64,000 nucleotides of DNA from Arenicella xantha (GTDB taxonomy: Bacteria; Pseudomonadota; Gammaproteobacteria; Arenicellales; Arenicellaceae), in NCBI RefSeq assembly GCF_003315245.1, contig NZ_QNRT01000001.1:874963-938962 (forward strand), in the 5' to 3' direction. Below, piece after piece: positions 36,539 to 46,045 of this stretch. The first letter of the stretch is position 1, and each line of letters begins with the position of its first letter. The translations under genes were made by a program, and so were the position numbers. Below the pieces are notes generated by a model. It did no database searches. It had not been told where the DNA came from and saw nothing but the letters and a program-made list of their open reading frames with translations.

Positions 36539-36757
36539 TTAGATCGCGATAGTCTGATTGAGTGCCATAGCGCCTGAAATCAGTGCCCGCCCCTTTGGTG
36601 CCTTGCAGCATCGAGCAACAGAATTTTCTGACTTAACAACACCACAGTCGTCACATGCTTGGAGTAGCGAACGCTGATTTATCGGATTCACTACGGTAAG
36701 CCAATTGTGTGAACGAGTTGCTTTGCGACGATTAAATTTTGCACTTAAAACGGTCAT
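36539..36757 (-). CDS. Small cysteine-containing hypothetical protein
   Basis: A 72-residue frame with a GGGGAG just upstream of its ATG (three-base spacing, closer than ideal). It contains ACDDCG and ARCCKAP, giving four cysteines in a CxxC...CC pattern that could bind zinc. The N-terminus is basic (KFNRRKATRSHNW). It lies 131 bases downstream of the VOC gene on the same strand and ends 20 bases from the convergent ABC ATPase gene. No family is recognised, and it may be non-coding. Confidence 0.35.
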   Translation of the reverse strand: MTVLSAKFNRRKATRSHNWLTVVNPINQRSLLQACDDCGVVKSENSVARCCKAPKGRALISGAMALNQTIAI

Positions 36758-36888
36758 AGTCTCCCCCTAATAATTAGTCTCTGACAGCACATCAACGAGT
36801 AATTACTTGTCAGTATAATGCAGCCATGTGACGCGCTCTTTACAGGCACATTTAAGGTTAGGGCTAAAGAGGAAAACTAATCGATACC

Positions 36889-37284
36889 TTAACCCTTAGA
36901 TAGCGGAGGATGGTAAAGAACTTGAACCACAGTCCCTTCAGGGTCATGACAATAGAAACTCCGCGCGCCGTCGCGGTGCGTTCTTGGTGCGGCTGCCATT
37001 TTAACTTTGTTCTCTAGTAGGAAATTATACCAAGCATCTACGTGCTCAATCTCATCCACAATTATGCCGGTGTGCGCCAAAACTTGCGCCTTGTCACCCG
37101 TGTTTTCCACCACGTGCAGCGCTAAGTTGTCGACACCGCTGCATAAATATACGTTTTCTTGATCGGGACGCCACTCTACATTAAATCCAAGCAGATCTAC
37201 GTAGAACGATTCGACCAAGGCAAGGTCAAGCACATTCAATGCGACATGTCGCATGCCAGCATGCGGAGGTCTAGTTAAGCTCAT
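36889..37284 (-). CDS. VOC (glyoxalase/bleomycin-resistance fold) family protein
   Basis: A 131-residue vicinal-oxygen-chelate protein. Two beta-alpha-beta-beta-beta modules can be seen, starting at MRHVALNVLDLALVESFYVD and at VLAHTGIIVDEIEHVDAWYN. Likely metal ligands are His in RHVALN, His in AHTGIIVD, and Glu in DPEGTVVQVLY near the C-terminus. Such small enzymes include glyoxalase I-like, extradiol dioxygenase-like and fosfomycin-resistance proteins; the substrate cannot be told. Its ATG overlaps the stop of the OsmC gene by four bases, so they are translationally coupled. Confidence 0.88.
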   Translation of the reverse strand: MSLTRPPHAGMRHVALNVLDLALVESFYVDLLGFNVEWRPDQENVYLCSGVDNLALHVVENTGDKAQVLAHTGIIVDEIEHVDAWYNFLLENKVKMAAAPRTHRDGARSFYCHDPEGTVVQVLYHPPLSKG

Positions 37285-37694
37285 TCGATAATCTCATGTG
37301 AATGGGTAATAGTGGCTGTTTTACCAAGCATAATCGATGCAGAACAGTACTTCTCAGCCGACAACTGCACCGCTTTCGCGACGGCTTTATCGGTTAAGCC
37401 TGTTCCACTAACTTTAAAATGAAGATGTATTTTGGTAAACACTTTCGGGTCGGTTTCAGCACGCTCGGCGTCCAACTCTGCGACGCAGCCAGTGACTTCT
37501 AAGCGCCGCTTTCGTAATATATGCACCACATCAAATGACGCGCAACCGCCCATACCAATCAGCAACACCTCCATCGGTCGTGCGCCCATATTCTCGCCAC
37601 CGTACTGTTCCGCACCGTCCATTTGAATGGTGTGACCTGTCCCTGATGTGGCTTTAAAGTTCACATTTTTCTGTAACTCAACGACTGCTTTCAT
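37281..37694 (-). CDS. OsmC/YhfA-family protein
   Basis: A 137-residue OsmC-fold protein. OsmC and Ohr relatives reduce organic hydroperoxides with two cysteines; here Cys in GMGGCASFDVVHIL near residue 51 and Cys in EKYCSASIML near 115 occupy the corresponding places. The overall pattern (MDGAEQYGGENMGARPMEVL) is closest to YhfA, whose role is less clear than that of Ohr. It lies 72 bases downstream of trpC on the same strand and overlaps the VOC gene by four bases. Confidence 0.9.
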   Translation of the reverse strand: MKAVVELQKNVNFKATSGTGHTIQMDGAEQYGGENMGARPMEVLLIGMGGCASFDVVHILRKRRLEVTGCVAELDAERAETDPKVFTKIHLHFKVSGTGLTDKAVAKAVQLSAEKYCSASIMLGKTATITHSHEIIE

Positions 37695-37766
37695 AATCTG
37701 GTATTCGCTTGTTATATTGTCGATCGTAGTAATAGGTTAGCTAGTAGTTTGGCCAACTCGGCTTAA

Positions 37767-38579
37767 CTAAAAGAACAGTTCATGCAAACGTTTGCCTGGT
37801 TCGTCAGCTCGCATAAACGCTTCTCCAACTAAGAAGCTGTTAACTTGATGGTCGCGCATCAATTGTACGTCTGCTGGCTCATGGATACCGCTTTCAGTCA
37901 CCACTAGCACGCCATCGGGGATTGAGCTTAGCAGATCAAGCGTAGTGTTTAGTGATGTGCTGAAGTTACGCAAGTCGCGATTATTAATGCCAATCATCGG
38001 CATATCGAGTTGCAGACCTCGGTGCAACTCTTCTTCATTGTGAACTTCAACCAACACGTCCATACCCAACTCTAACGCACGACCAGCCAAGTCCTGCATT
38101 AAGCCATCTTCCAAGGCCGCGACGATCAATAAAACACAATCGGCATCCATTGCTCGAGCTTCGTAGACTTGGTAGTCGTCTAACATAAAATCTTTGCGTA
38201 ACATCGGTAAGGTGCAAGCTTCGCGAGCCAACGCAAAGTAATCAGCAGAACCTTGAAAGAAGTGTTCGTCAGTCAACACCGACAAACACGCAGCACCATA
38301 TTTCTGATAACTTTCAGCAATCTGGGCTGGCCTAAAATCAGCACGAATCACACCTTTGCTAGGGCTCGCTTTCTTAACTTCAGCAATCACCGCAGAGTGC
38401 CCCTTTGCAACGGATTGATTCAAACTACTAACAAATCCGCGACATGGCCCCGTGTCATCAGCCTCAGATCGAACGTCCGCCAACGTGCGCTGACGCTTAG
38501 CATGCTCAACCTCTTGTTGTTTGTATGACATGATTTTGTCCAGCACATCAGAACCGGTCGACATAACGGCATGCGTCAT
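37767..38579 (-). CDS. trpC: Indole-3-glycerol-phosphate synthase
   Basis: A 270-residue TIM-barrel enzyme converting the anthranilate-derived CdRP to indole-3-glycerol phosphate. Motifs are [15 protein letters not shown] near residue 65, [34 protein letters not shown] near 122, [15 protein letters not shown], and [16 protein letters not shown] near 225. It is monofunctional (no TrpF fusion). The stop codon of trpD directly abuts its ATG (TAAATG), so it is co-translated as the last trp gene here; trpF, trpA and trpB are not in the window. Confidence 0.96.
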   Translation of the reverse strand: MTHAVMSTGSDVLDKIMSYKQQEVEHAKRQRTLADVRSEADDTGPCRGFVSSLNQSVAKGHSAVIAEVKKASPSKGVIRADFRPAQIAESYQKYGAACLSVLTDEHFFQGSADYFALAREACTLPMLRKDFMLDDYQVYEARAMDADCVLLIVAALEDGLMQDLAGRALELGMDVLVEVHNEEELHRGLQLDMPMIGINNRDLRNFSTSLNTTLDLLSSIPDGVLVVTESGIHEPADVQLMRDHQVNSFLVGEAFMRADEPGKRLHELFF

Positions 38580-39620
38580 TTAAGCCCCCTGCTTTGCAGC
38601 ATTGGTTTCGTGATTGGTTGCCGCAATGTAGTTTTCTTTAGCCTGACGCGCTCGACCACTGTCAATCGAATTTGCCGCTTGCTGCACACCATCAGCAAGT
38701 GACTCTGCTAAGCCAGACACATAGATTCCAGCGCCGGCATTGAGTAAAACGATATCGCGAGCAGCACCAGGCTGCCCAGCTAATACTTGATCCACTAAGG
38801 CCAACGACTGTTCTGGGCTGTCGACCACGATCTGATCAATGCTTGCCGCGCTTAAACCAAAGTCACTTGGCTGCACCTGATAAGTTCTGATTGTGCCATT
38901 CGACAATTCGGTAATTTGGGTTGGAGCGCAAATGCTAATTTCATCCATACCATCATCCGAATGCACCACTAGCGCATGCTGACTCCCGAGATGCTGCAAT
39001 ACATGCGCCAAAATTTCTGTTAACAACGGCGAAAACACACCAACCACCTGACGTTTTACGCCAGCGGGATTGGTCAGCGGCCCCAGCACATTGAACAAAG
39101 TGCGAACCGCCATTTCTTTACGTGCCGCGATCGCATAACGCATCGCACTGTGATGCATTGGAGCGAACATAAAACCAACACCAGATTGCTCAATCACAGC
39201 GGCGACTTGGTTTGCATTTAGAGACAGGTTTGCACCGGCTTGCTCCAATAAGTCAGCACTGCCAGATTTACTGGAGACCGACCGATTACCGTGCTTGGCC
39301 ACACTAGCGCCAGCACCAGCAGCCACAAACGACGCGGCAGTCGAGACATTAAACGTACTCGTGCCGTCGCCACCGGTGCCAACTATGTCGATCAAATTAT
39401 CCGTATTCACCGACACTGCATCAGCCAAAGAGGCCATCACTTCAGCGGCAGCGGTTATTTCGTCTACCGTTTCACCCTTCATTCGCAGCCCAATAAGTAA
39501 GCCGCCTATCTGCGCATCAGTGCATTCGCCTGTCATAATTTGCTGCATAACGGATCGCATCTCAGCACGACTTAGAGAATGGCCATCAACGACCTGAGCG
39601 ATAGCGTGTTGAATGTTCAT
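38580..39620 (-). CDS. trpD: Anthranilate phosphoribosyltransferase
   Basis: A 346-residue enzyme that adds phosphoribose to anthranilate. The family's glycine-rich PRPP-binding [16 protein letters not shown] is near residues 85-100, [18 protein letters not shown] near 112, [12 protein letters not shown] near 158 and [12 protein letters not shown] near 180. Length is normal. Its start overlaps trpG by four bases. The C-terminal helix carries a short variable tail ([13 protein letters not shown]). Confidence 0.96.
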   Translation of the reverse strand: MNIQHAIAQVVDGHSLSRAEMRSVMQQIMTGECTDAQIGGLLIGLRMKGETVDEITAAAEVMASLADAVSVNTDNLIDIVGTGGDGTSTFNVSTAASFVAAGAGASVAKHGNRSVSSKSGSADLLEQAGANLSLNANQVAAVIEQSGVGFMFAPMHHSAMRYAIAARKEMAVRTLFNVLGPLTNPAGVKRQVVGVFSPLLTEILAHVLQHLGSQHALVVHSDDGMDEISICAPTQITELSNGTIRTYQVQPSDFGLSAASIDQIVVDSPEQSLALVDQVLAGQPGAARDIVLLNAGAGIYVSGLAESLADGVQQAANSIDSGRARQAKENYIAATNHETNAAKQGA

Positions 39621-40228
39621 GATAAGCCACCGTTTACTGATGTTGGAATGGTTCTTACTGGTTCGGTTTGTTCGAGAAAATTCTTAAGTAAATCGTGCCC
39701 GTGCTCGGTCAGTATCGATTCAGGGTGAAACTGCACCCCTTCCACCGCCAGTTCTCGATGTCGCAACCCCATAATCTCACCGTCATCAGTCCACGCAGTT
39801 ACCTCTAAGCATGCAGGTAGCGAGGCTTGTTCGACCACCAAGGAATGATAGCGAGTGACAATATACGGATTCGGCAAGGAGTCAAAAACTCCCTCTCCTA
39901 TATGTTGTATTGCTGACGTTTTACCATGCATAATCTGCTTGGCATGAACCACCTTACCACCATACGCTTGGCCTATGCTTTGGTGCCCCAGGCAAACCCC
40001 CAGCAGAGGAATACGACCGGCAAAATGCGACACTGCCGCGAGCGATATACCGGCACCATCTGGCGTACATGGACCGGGGGACAGCACCACTCGATCTGGC
40101 TTTAGCGCATCTATCTCAGCCAGCGTGATTTCATCATTACGAAATGTCTTAACCTCTTCACCTAGCTCACCAAAGTATTGAACCAAGTTGTAGGTGAAAG
40201 AGTCGTAGTTGTCGATCATTACTAACAT
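39617..40228 (-). CDS. trpG: Anthranilate synthase component II (glutamine amidotransferase)
   Basis: A 203-residue class I glutamine amidotransferase providing ammonia to TrpE. The N-terminal [20 protein letters not shown] is diagnostic; [12 protein letters not shown], the nucleophile Cys in [13 protein letters not shown] near residue 79, and the His/Glu pair in [14 protein letters not shown] near 170 complete the catalytic set. It may also serve folate synthesis, as PabA-like proteins often do. It lies eight bases after trpE and overlaps trpD by four bases. Confidence 0.95.
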   Translation of the reverse strand: MLVMIDNYDSFTYNLVQYFGELGEEVKTFRNDEITLAEIDALKPDRVVLSPGPCTPDGAGISLAAVSHFAGRIPLLGVCLGHQSIGQAYGGKVVHAKQIMHGKTSAIQHIGEGVFDSLPNPYIVTRYHSLVVEQASLPACLEVTAWTDDGEIMGLRHRELAVEGVQFHPESILTEHGHDLLKNFLEQTEPVRTIPTSVNGGLS

Positions 40229-40236
40229 AACAGCTC

Positions 40237-41841
40237 CTAAACGCTTGGGCGTTTGTTAAACCCTAGACCTTGGGTTGCCATCTCGACAGCGCTCACCATG
40301 GCACGCGCCTTGTTGAGCGTTTCTTCCCATTCACTGGCTGGAACCGAGTCAGCCACAATTCCGGCGCCAGCTTGCACATTTAGCACACCGTCCTTAATCA
40401 CGGCTGTGCGGATCGCGATGGCGGTATCCATGTTGCCATTCCAGCCTAAATAGCCTACCGCACCTGAATAGATACCCCGTTTAATTGGCTCGAGCTCATG
40501 AATGATTTCCATCGCTCGAATCTTCGGTGCACCGCTGACAGTGCCTGCCGGAAACGTGGCTTTCAGCACATCAATCGCGTCATACTCTGGCTTAATCGTG
40601 CCATCGACATTTGACACTATGTGCATCACATGTGAGTACCGCTCAACTTGCATCTTCTCGGTTAAGCGCACCGAACCAATGGTGGCAATTCGCCCGACAT
40701 CATTGCGCCCTAGATCTATGAGCATTAAATGCTCTGCTAACTCTTTATCGTCATTGAGCAACTCGACCTCAAGCGCCTGGTCGGATTCCAGAGTATCTCC
40801 ACGATGCCGCGTGCCAGCGATCGGCCTAACCGTTACCGAATCGTCTTGTAGGCGCACCAATATTTCTGGCGACGAACCTACAATTTCAAAGCCACCCATG
40901 TCCATAAAATACATATAGGGCGACGGGTTGATGGTGCGTAATGCACGATACAGGTCAAAAGGTCGGCCAGCATACGGCACCGATAATCGCTGAGATAAAA
41001 CCACCTGCATAATGTCGCCGTCACGAATATAGTCGCGGCATCGATCAACCGCAGCCTCGAATTCCGGTTGACTGAAATGCAACTGATACTCGCTCTCTGT
41101 GGTGGTTTGCTCATTAGCCTTAACAACCGGTGCTGCAAAACTCGACGCCAAGCCTGCTACGCACGCATCCAAATGTGCTTCCGCTATGTCAAAGGCATTA
41201 TCCACCGATAAATCGGCCAAGGTCACCATAAAAATACGGCCTGACAAATTATCGAATACCAACACATCAGTAGACACCATTAACATAATATCTGGCGTAC
41301 CGATGGCATCCTCTTTGCTCGCTAAGTTGAGACGCGGCTCAATATGGCCGACTATTTCATAACCAAAGTATCCCACCAAGCCTCCCAACATATCTGGAGC
41401 GCCAGCCACATCGGCAACCTTAAACTGAGCTTGTAGCTCACGCACGGTCTCCAATGGGTCAGCCACACTACGTGACTCAGTAAGCTCTCCCTGTTCTTCA
41501 ACTTCAAGCTCGCAACCGAAAAAGCGGTAGACCTTATTGCACGGTAAGCCAATAATCGAGTATCGCCCCCATTTATCGCCACCTTGCACCGATTCAAATA
41601 GGTAAGTGTATGGCTGCGCCGCCAATTTCAGGTAAGTGCTAACTGGAGTATCTAAATCGGCTAACGTTTCGCGAATTACCGGCAGGTGGGTATAACCCTG
41701 CGCTCGCAACCGGTCGGCGCGCTGGTTAAACGCTTGACGCTCTTGATTCAACGGTGACGAAGCTTGAGATTGGTGCGGTGCATTAACCGACGTTGACGTA
41801 TCGCGGGGCACATTGTAGTGCAAGTTGGTATTGGAAGACAT
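40237..41841 (-). CDS. trpE: Anthranilate synthase component I
   Basis: A 534-residue enzyme forming anthranilate from chorismate. The regulatory domain begins with [20 protein letters not shown] near residue 53, then [17 protein letters not shown] near 82, a tryptophan-feedback loop. The catalytic part has [12 protein letters not shown] near 352, [12 protein letters not shown] near 382, [18 protein letters not shown] near 430 and [20 protein letters not shown] near 497. The N-terminus is about 38 residues longer than usual, rich in Ser, Gln and Asn, and unlike the family, so the true start could be further in, though no internal ATG fits. Upstream lies a predicted Trp-rich leader peptide and promoter. 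Confidence 0.95.
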   Translation of the reverse strand: MSSNTNLHYNVPRDTSTSVNAPHQSQASSPLNQERQAFNQRADRLRAQGYTHLPVIRETLADLDTPVSTYLKLAAQPYTYLFESVQGGDKWGRYSIIGLPCNKVYRFFGCELEVEEQGELTESRSVADPLETVRELQAQFKVADVAGAPDMLGGLVGYFGYEIVGHIEPRLNLASKEDAIGTPDIMLMVSTDVLVFDNLSGRIFMVTLADLSVDNAFDIAEAHLDACVAGLASSFAAPVVKANEQTTTESEYQLHFSQPEFEAAVDRCRDYIRDGDIMQVVLSQRLSVPYAGRPFDLYRALRTINPSPYMYFMDMGGFEIVGSSPEILVRLQDDSVTVRPIAGTRHRGDTLESDQALEVELLNDDKELAEHLMLIDLGRNDVGRIATIGSVRLTEKMQVERYSHVMHIVSNVDGTIKPEYDAIDVLKATFPAGTVSGAPKIRAMEIIHELEPIKRGIYSGAVGYLGWNGNMDTAIAIRTAVIKDGVLNVQAGAGIVADSVPASEWEETLNKARAMVSAVEMATQGLGFNKRPSV

Positions 41842-41946
41842 GACAATAAATTCTCAGGAAAAGCAGCGGATATACACCGCAAAAAATCAAACAGGCCACC
41901 ACCTAAGTAGGGCACCGACCGCTCAGGCACAGCTAAGCGAAACGAA

Positions 41947-42018
41947 TTAGACTCGCCAGCTTCGCCAAGACTCTATTGTCTGGCAATGTTTGATCTGTAT
42001 GTTTACCTGATATTGCAT
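41947..42018 (-). CDS. Putative trp leader peptide (attenuation)
   Basis: A 23-codon frame between rpe and trpE begins at the ATG at 42018 and stops at 41947, 105 bases before trpE. Its end reads ESWRSWRV, with two tryptophan codons close to the stop. The stretch GGCGAAGCT across the Trp codons can pair, with one mismatch and one wobble, with AGCTGTGCC just downstream. The stem CGCTTAG/CTGAGCG is an alternative for the latter. A T-run lies further downstream (complement of 41881-41886). I could not find a clean terminator stem next to that T-run, and the ribosome-binding site is not obvious (AAGGA is 13 or more bases upstream). Layout and tryptophan position fit transcription attenuation. Confidence 0.5.
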   Translation of the reverse strand: MQYQVNIQIKHCQTIESWRSWRV

Positions 42019-42051
42019 GTATTTGAAATAAGGAAAATCCTTGTATTGCTA

Positions 42052-42080
42052 ATGATTGCTTGAGTTTTGGTCTAGGTCAA
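42052..42080 (-). promoter_or_regulatory. Predicted sigma70 promoter for the trp leader-trpEGDC operon
   Basis: On the minus strand, TTGACC (42075-42080) and AATCAT (42052-42057) are separated by exactly 17 bases. The -35 box matches consensus at five of six positions, the -10 at four. Transcription would start near 42045, giving a leader of about 200 bases that includes the predicted Trp-codon peptide. It lies just upstream of the region immediately following the rpe stop (rpe ends at 42098). Confidence 0.45.
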
Positions 42081-42097
42081 GTAATTCTGTATCAAGC

Positions 42098-42769
42098 CTA
42101 CACAGACTGCGCGATATTGGCACGCATTTCACTAATAACACTCGCATAGTCGTCCGCGTTAAAAATTGCCGAACCCGCCACAAACGTATCAGCACCTAAG
42201 GCCGCCAACTCGCCGATGTTATTCGCCTTTACACCGCCATCAACCTCGAGCCGAATCGAGCGCCCACTGGCATCGATTAGGGCGCGCGTGGCGACAATCT
42301 TGCGCTTTACGTGCTCAATAAAGGACTGCCCACCAAAGCCTGGATTGACTGACATCAGCAACACCATGTCAACTTTTTCGATGGCCCATTCCAAGATACT
42401 CAATGGAGTAGCCGGATTCAATACCAATCCGGCTTGGCAACCATGGCTCTTAATGAGCTGGAGGGTACGATCAACGTGCTTACTGGCTTCAGGATGGAAA
42501 GTAATCATCGATGCACCAGCATCAGCAAAATCGGGAATAATACGGTCTACCGGTTCCACCATTAAATGTACGTCGATAGGGGCTGTCACACCATGATCTC
42601 GCAAAGCCTGACAAATCATCGGCCCAATAGTTAAATTCGGCACATAATGATTATCCATAACATCGAAATGCACCCAGTCAGCACCCGCTGCCAACACATT
42701 ATCAACTTCTTCACCCAGGCGGGCAAAATTGGCGGATAAAATAGACGGCGCGATTACATAGTCGGTCAT
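42098..42769 (-). CDS. rpe: Ribulose-phosphate 3-epimerase
   Basis: A 223-residue TIM-barrel enzyme interconverting ribulose-5-phosphate and xylulose-5-phosphate. Recognisable: [34 protein letters not shown] (metal-binding His/Asp), [25 protein letters not shown] near 140 and [19 protein letters not shown] near 175. In Pseudomonas the phosphoglycolate phosphatase gph lies between rpe and trpE; here trpE follows directly. A TATAAT (complement of 42835-42840) with a T-G dinucleotide just upstream lies 66 bases before the start and is a likely -10 box, without a good -35. Confidence 0.96.
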   Translation of the reverse strand: MTDYVIAPSILSANFARLGEEVDNVLAAGADWVHFDVMDNHYVPNLTIGPMICQALRDHGVTAPIDVHLMVEPVDRIIPDFADAGASMITFHPEASKHVDRTLQLIKSHGCQAGLVLNPATPLSILEWAIEKVDMVLLMSVNPGFGGQSFIEHVKRKIVATRALIDASGRSIRLEVDGGVKANNIGELAALGADTFVAGSAIFNADDYASVISEMRANIAQSV

Positions 42770-42877
42770 GGCAAATTCTCTATCGATTCACTCAGCAATA
42801 ACATGCGAGCATGGGTTAGCTTAGTAGCGCGCCAATTATAACCAAGCCAGCGCTTTTTTTATCGCAAAAGTTAAGAT

Positions 42878-44206
42878 TTACTGTAAAAGCAAAAATAATG
42901 CCCCGTTGCCACGCACAATATTAAGCATCAGCACTTCCTTACCTTGAATGGCTTTGCGAAACGAATCCATATCTCTAACCGGCTTGCGATTGGCTGATAC
43001 GATTATATCGTTAGTTCGAACCCCGTGCTCCCAAGCAACACTGCCTCGTTCAACATTGCGAACCAATACACCTTCGCCAACACTGGTACTGACCTGTCGA
43101 GCATCAATATTGCCCAACGTAGCACCGTCAAGTTGATGGTGCACCATCGAGCCAGTATTAGAAGGTTTAGTCGATGACTCTAAGATCGGGCTGAGCGTAA
43201 CGCGCTGCCCCTGCCGTGCCACTGTTAACTCAAGCGTATCGCCAGCGAACTGCTGACCGACTAATGACCTTAAATCATTACCTCGGTAAATAGTTTGACT
43301 GCCAGCGGCCAAGATAACGTCACCCGGCGTCAAGCCTGCTTGCTCAGCACTGGAACCCGCAATGACATTGGTTATCACTGCACCGCCTAATTGTTTTATA
43401 TCAAAAGCACGCGCCAGATCAGGGGTTAAGTCTTGCACCTGAACCGCCAAAAATCCACGTTGCGGTGCGCCATATTTAACTAAATGCTCACCGATGCGCA
43501 ACGCCATATTGACCGGTGTCGAAAACCCTATTCGTGAACTACTCGCGGTTTGCGCGGTCTTTGCGGTATTCAAACCGACGAGTTTGCCATCAAGATCAAC
43601 CAATATTCCACTGCCAACGGCGGCATCACTTTGAATAAATTTGCGGTGTGGTTGCAGACTGTTACGTTGCGCCAACGCGCTAATCACGCCTGTCACCACA
43701 GTGTTCTGCTCCCCCAAAGGATCCCCAATTGATACAACAAAATCGCCAACCCGCATGAGGCTCGAGTCTCCAACCGGAATCGCAGATAGATCTTTGGCAT
43801 CGATTTCAAGAATTGCCACATCGGAAGCCAAATCACTGCCCACCACGCGCCCCTCAAGCTCACGACCATCGCTCAAGGTAACAGCCGCTGTATTGGTACC
43901 ACGCACACTGTGCTCATTAGTCAAAATCAGCCCATTGTCAGCATCGATCACAACTCCGAGGTGAAACGAATCGGTAGCTTGGATCCGGCGCTGGTCAAAA
44001 AATCGTCGAAAAAACGGGTCATCGAAGCGGTCGCGGCGACTCTGCACTCTAGCCGGAACCGAAATTCTAACCACGGCGGTCTGAACCCGCTCTATCATCG
44101 GCGCAAGAGACGGTAATGGCTGCCCCTCAACCGCGAGCGGCAATGCTGCGTTAGCGGTGAGCGAAACCAGCCACCCTAAATAACATAGAGCAATTAATGA
44201 TTTCAT
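42878..44206 (-). CDS. Do/DegQ-like periplasmic protease homologue with shortened serine loop
   Basis: A 442-residue exported protein of the Do/DegP/DegQ family, normally trypsin-like proteases and chaperones of the periplasm. There is a signal peptide (LIALCYLGWLVSLTANA), the family N-terminal segment DPFFRRFF, the trypsin-like domain with His99 in ILTNEHSV and Asp129 in SDVAILEI, and two PDZ domains (about residues 245-340 and 360-440). Where the family has the catalytic GNSGG, this protein has AAVGSGILV: about four residues are missing, leaving Ser199 in GSG. The GSG loop before His99 is also changed. The reading frame is intact with no frameshift, so this looks like a chaperone-like pseudoprotease or a protease with an altered active site. 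Confidence 0.88.
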   Translation of the reverse strand: MKSLIALCYLGWLVSLTANAALPLAVEGQPLPSLAPMIERVQTAVVRISVPARVQSRRDRFDDPFFRRFFDQRRIQATDSFHLGVVIDADNGLILTNEHSVRGTNTAAVTLSDGRELEGRVVGSDLASDVAILEIDAKDLSAIPVGDSSLMRVGDFVVSIGDPLGEQNTVVTGVISALAQRNSLQPHRKFIQSDAAVGSGILVDLDGKLVGLNTAKTAQTASSSRIGFSTPVNMALRIGEHLVKYGAPQRGFLAVQVQDLTPDLARAFDIKQLGGAVITNVIAGSSAEQAGLTPGDVILAAGSQTIYRGNDLRSLVGQQFAGDTLELTVARQGQRVTLSPILESSTKPSNTGSMVHHQLDGATLGNIDARQVSTSVGEGVLVRNVERGSVAWEHGVRTNDIIVSANRKPVRDMDSFRKAIQGKEVLMLNIVRGNGALFLLLQ

Positions 44207-44267
44207 ATTCTCTCTCTACAACTACGGATTACAGTGCGAGGTCTAATGCGTCACTCCTGAATCTCGG

Positions 44268-45173
44268 TTAACTCTTAGAATTTGCGATTCCGTTTGGCAC
44301 ATGCCCAGTTGGAACATGTTGCCGGGCCGAATCACAATGCCCTTCCTGATCGTCAAAAAAGATGTCGGCCCCAAACGTGCGAAGAAACTCGCCCTTGGGT
44401 AAGCCACCCAAAAAAACAGCCTCGTCAATTCGAATATTCCACGCCCGCAAAGTTCGAATAACACGCTCATGTGCCGGCGCAGAACGCGCCGTAATAATTG
44501 CAGTTCGAAGCGGCGATTCGTCGACCGAAAATTCAGATTGAATGCTGTGTAGTGCTGCCAACATGTTTCGGAATGGCCCGCCTGGAAGTGGTCGTTTAGC
44601 CGATTTTACTTCATGCCGTGAGAATTCCACCAAACCTTTCTGTTTGTAAATCTGCTCTGCTTCGTCGGAGAACACCACAGCATCGCCGTCAAAGGCAATG
44701 CTTAGCTGCGCATTATGATCAGCCGATTTATTAAAATTAGACGGCAGCATGGTGGCCGCGGCGAACCCTGCCGCCAAGGTGCTTGCCACATCGCGGGGAT
44801 CGCTCGATAAAAAGACATCCGCACCAAACGGCTCCACATATTTAAATGGGCTGCTGCCATTAGTAAACGCAGCGCGCGTAATAGGTAAGTTGTGCTGCTG
44901 AATCGAATTAAAGATTCGCAAACCCGTATCGGCAGAATTGCGTGACAGAAGAATCACTTCAACTCGCTCGCGAACTGGGCTGAGATCATTCAATTTGAGT
45001 AATTTTTGAACAAGTGGAAACGCAACACCAGGTTCTAGCAGGTCATTTTCCCGCTCTATTTGATATCGACAATAGGCTTGAATACCTTCTTGCTCAAAGA
45101 CCTTATGCCCTTCATCAAGATCAAACAACGCGCGCGACGAAATGGCAATCACCAACTTTTGCTCATCATTCAT
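44268..45173 (-). CDS. Cytosolic 5'-nucleotidase (PF06189-type)
   Basis: A 301-residue protein of the 5'-nucleotidase family that includes cytosolic IA-like enzymes, which dephosphorylate nucleoside monophosphates. Family segments are visible: LVIAISSRALFDLDEGHKVF near the start, VEVILLSRNSADTGLRIFNS, FTNGSSPFKYVEPFGADVFL, LSIAFDGDAVVFSDEAEQIY and FFDDQEGHC at the end. The ATG at 45173 is chosen; a GTG two codons upstream (45179) is an alternative, and both follow a GGGG-rich stretch. It precedes the Deg-family gene by 61 bases on the same strand. It could feed the nucleoside salvage genes seen earlier in the window, but they are far apart. Confidence 0.85.
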   Translation of the reverse strand: MNDEQKLVIAISSRALFDLDEGHKVFEQEGIQAYCRYQIERENDLLEPGVAFPLVQKLLKLNDLSPVRERVEVILLSRNSADTGLRIFNSIQQHNLPITRAAFTNGSSPFKYVEPFGADVFLSSDPRDVASTLAAGFAAATMLPSNFNKSADHNAQLSIAFDGDAVVFSDEAEQIYKQKGLVEFSRHEVKSAKRPLPGGPFRNMLAALHSIQSEFSVDESPLRTAIITARSAPAHERVIRTLRAWNIRIDEAVFLGGLPKGEFLRTFGADIFFDDQEGHCDSARQHVPTGHVPNGIANSKS

Positions 45174-45368
45174 CGGCACCCCACCCCATTTAATAATGCT
45201 GTTTTTCCTACCATTGAATCAGTGTATCAATATTGTTTAGTTCGCAAGCAAAGCTAACAAACTATTTAGAGTCCCGACACATTTCACGCAGTGCAAAATA
45301 GATACTCTATTTAATTTCACCTCAGCTAAGCATGTCAATAACATATTATGTGCGGCGCCCATGGGTAG

Positions 45369-46022
45369 TTAATCATCGACGCGCGGCTCTCTAAAGGTTT
45401 GCTCAGGATTCTTACCAACCTGCGTTTTACAAAATGCGATGACTTGGCTCTGGTCAGTTTTAAAGTCAGCCAATGGCGGGCGCGGCGGCAAGATGGTAAA
45501 TGTCTTATTTTGAAAACAAGGACCCGCCACCACAATCGGCACATTGGCTTTCTTAGCTAAATAGTAATAGCCACTCTTTAACGTTTCCTGATAGCCACGC
45601 GTTCCCTCTGGTGTTATCAGCAAACGTAATCCATCCGCTTGTTCGAAGCGCTCGGTCATCGAGTCAACAAAATTTGTGCGCTTACGACGATTGATCGGCT
45701 CGACTCCCAGAAACCGACAGAGATAATTCAACGGCCAGATGAAAAATGCATCTTTGGCAAAGATCTTCACATTGAGATCCAGCGCATGGATCGCCAACCA
45801 ACCATAAACGAAGTCCCAATTGCTGGTGTGCGGAACCGCCACAAAGATATACTTTTCGTCCACTGGCGGGTCGCCAATAATCCGCCAGCCAAGCAGCTTG
45901 AACAAGATATAGTGGCAAATTCTCTGTTTCACATTACTCAACTTGTTTGTATTGGCGCGACGCGCAATCGCCCATAATAAAACAATTTTCCGATCTACGG
46001 CAGTCAAGTTGCGACACAACAA
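45369..46022 (-). CDS. PlsC-family acyltransferase
   Basis: A 217-residue protein of the lysophosphatidic acid acyltransferase superfamily. The catalytic H(x4)D motif is HTSNWDF near residue 65, and the second motif ITPEGTRGYQETLKSGYYYL is near 138. It is shorter than classic PlsC and lacks an obvious long membrane anchor, resembling the small acyltransferases of glycerophospholipid or ornithine-lipid metabolism. The start is uncertain: a TTG at 46022 opens the frame but no good ribosome-binding site is near, and an internal TTG or GTG near KLSNVKQR is possible. It follows dinB by 23 bases on the same strand. Confidence 0.8.
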   Translation of the reverse strand: MLCRNLTAVDRKIVLLWAIARRANTNKLSNVKQRICHYILFKLLGWRIIGDPPVDEKYIFVAVPHTSNWDFVYGWLAIHALDLNVKIFAKDAFFIWPLNYLCRFLGVEPINRRKRTNFVDSMTERFEQADGLRLLITPEGTRGYQETLKSGYYYLAKKANVPIVVAGPCFQNKTFTILPPRPPLADFKTDQSQVIAFCKTQVGKNPEQTFREPRVDD

Positions 46023-46045
46023 GATTTACTTGCTGAATCATCTAA

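Noticed and set aside
41748-41930. A 60-residue minus-strand frame overlapping the trpE start, as an alternative leader
   Set aside because: It overlaps the trpE coding region in another frame and has no tryptophan codons; the upstream frame with two Trp codons is a better candidate.
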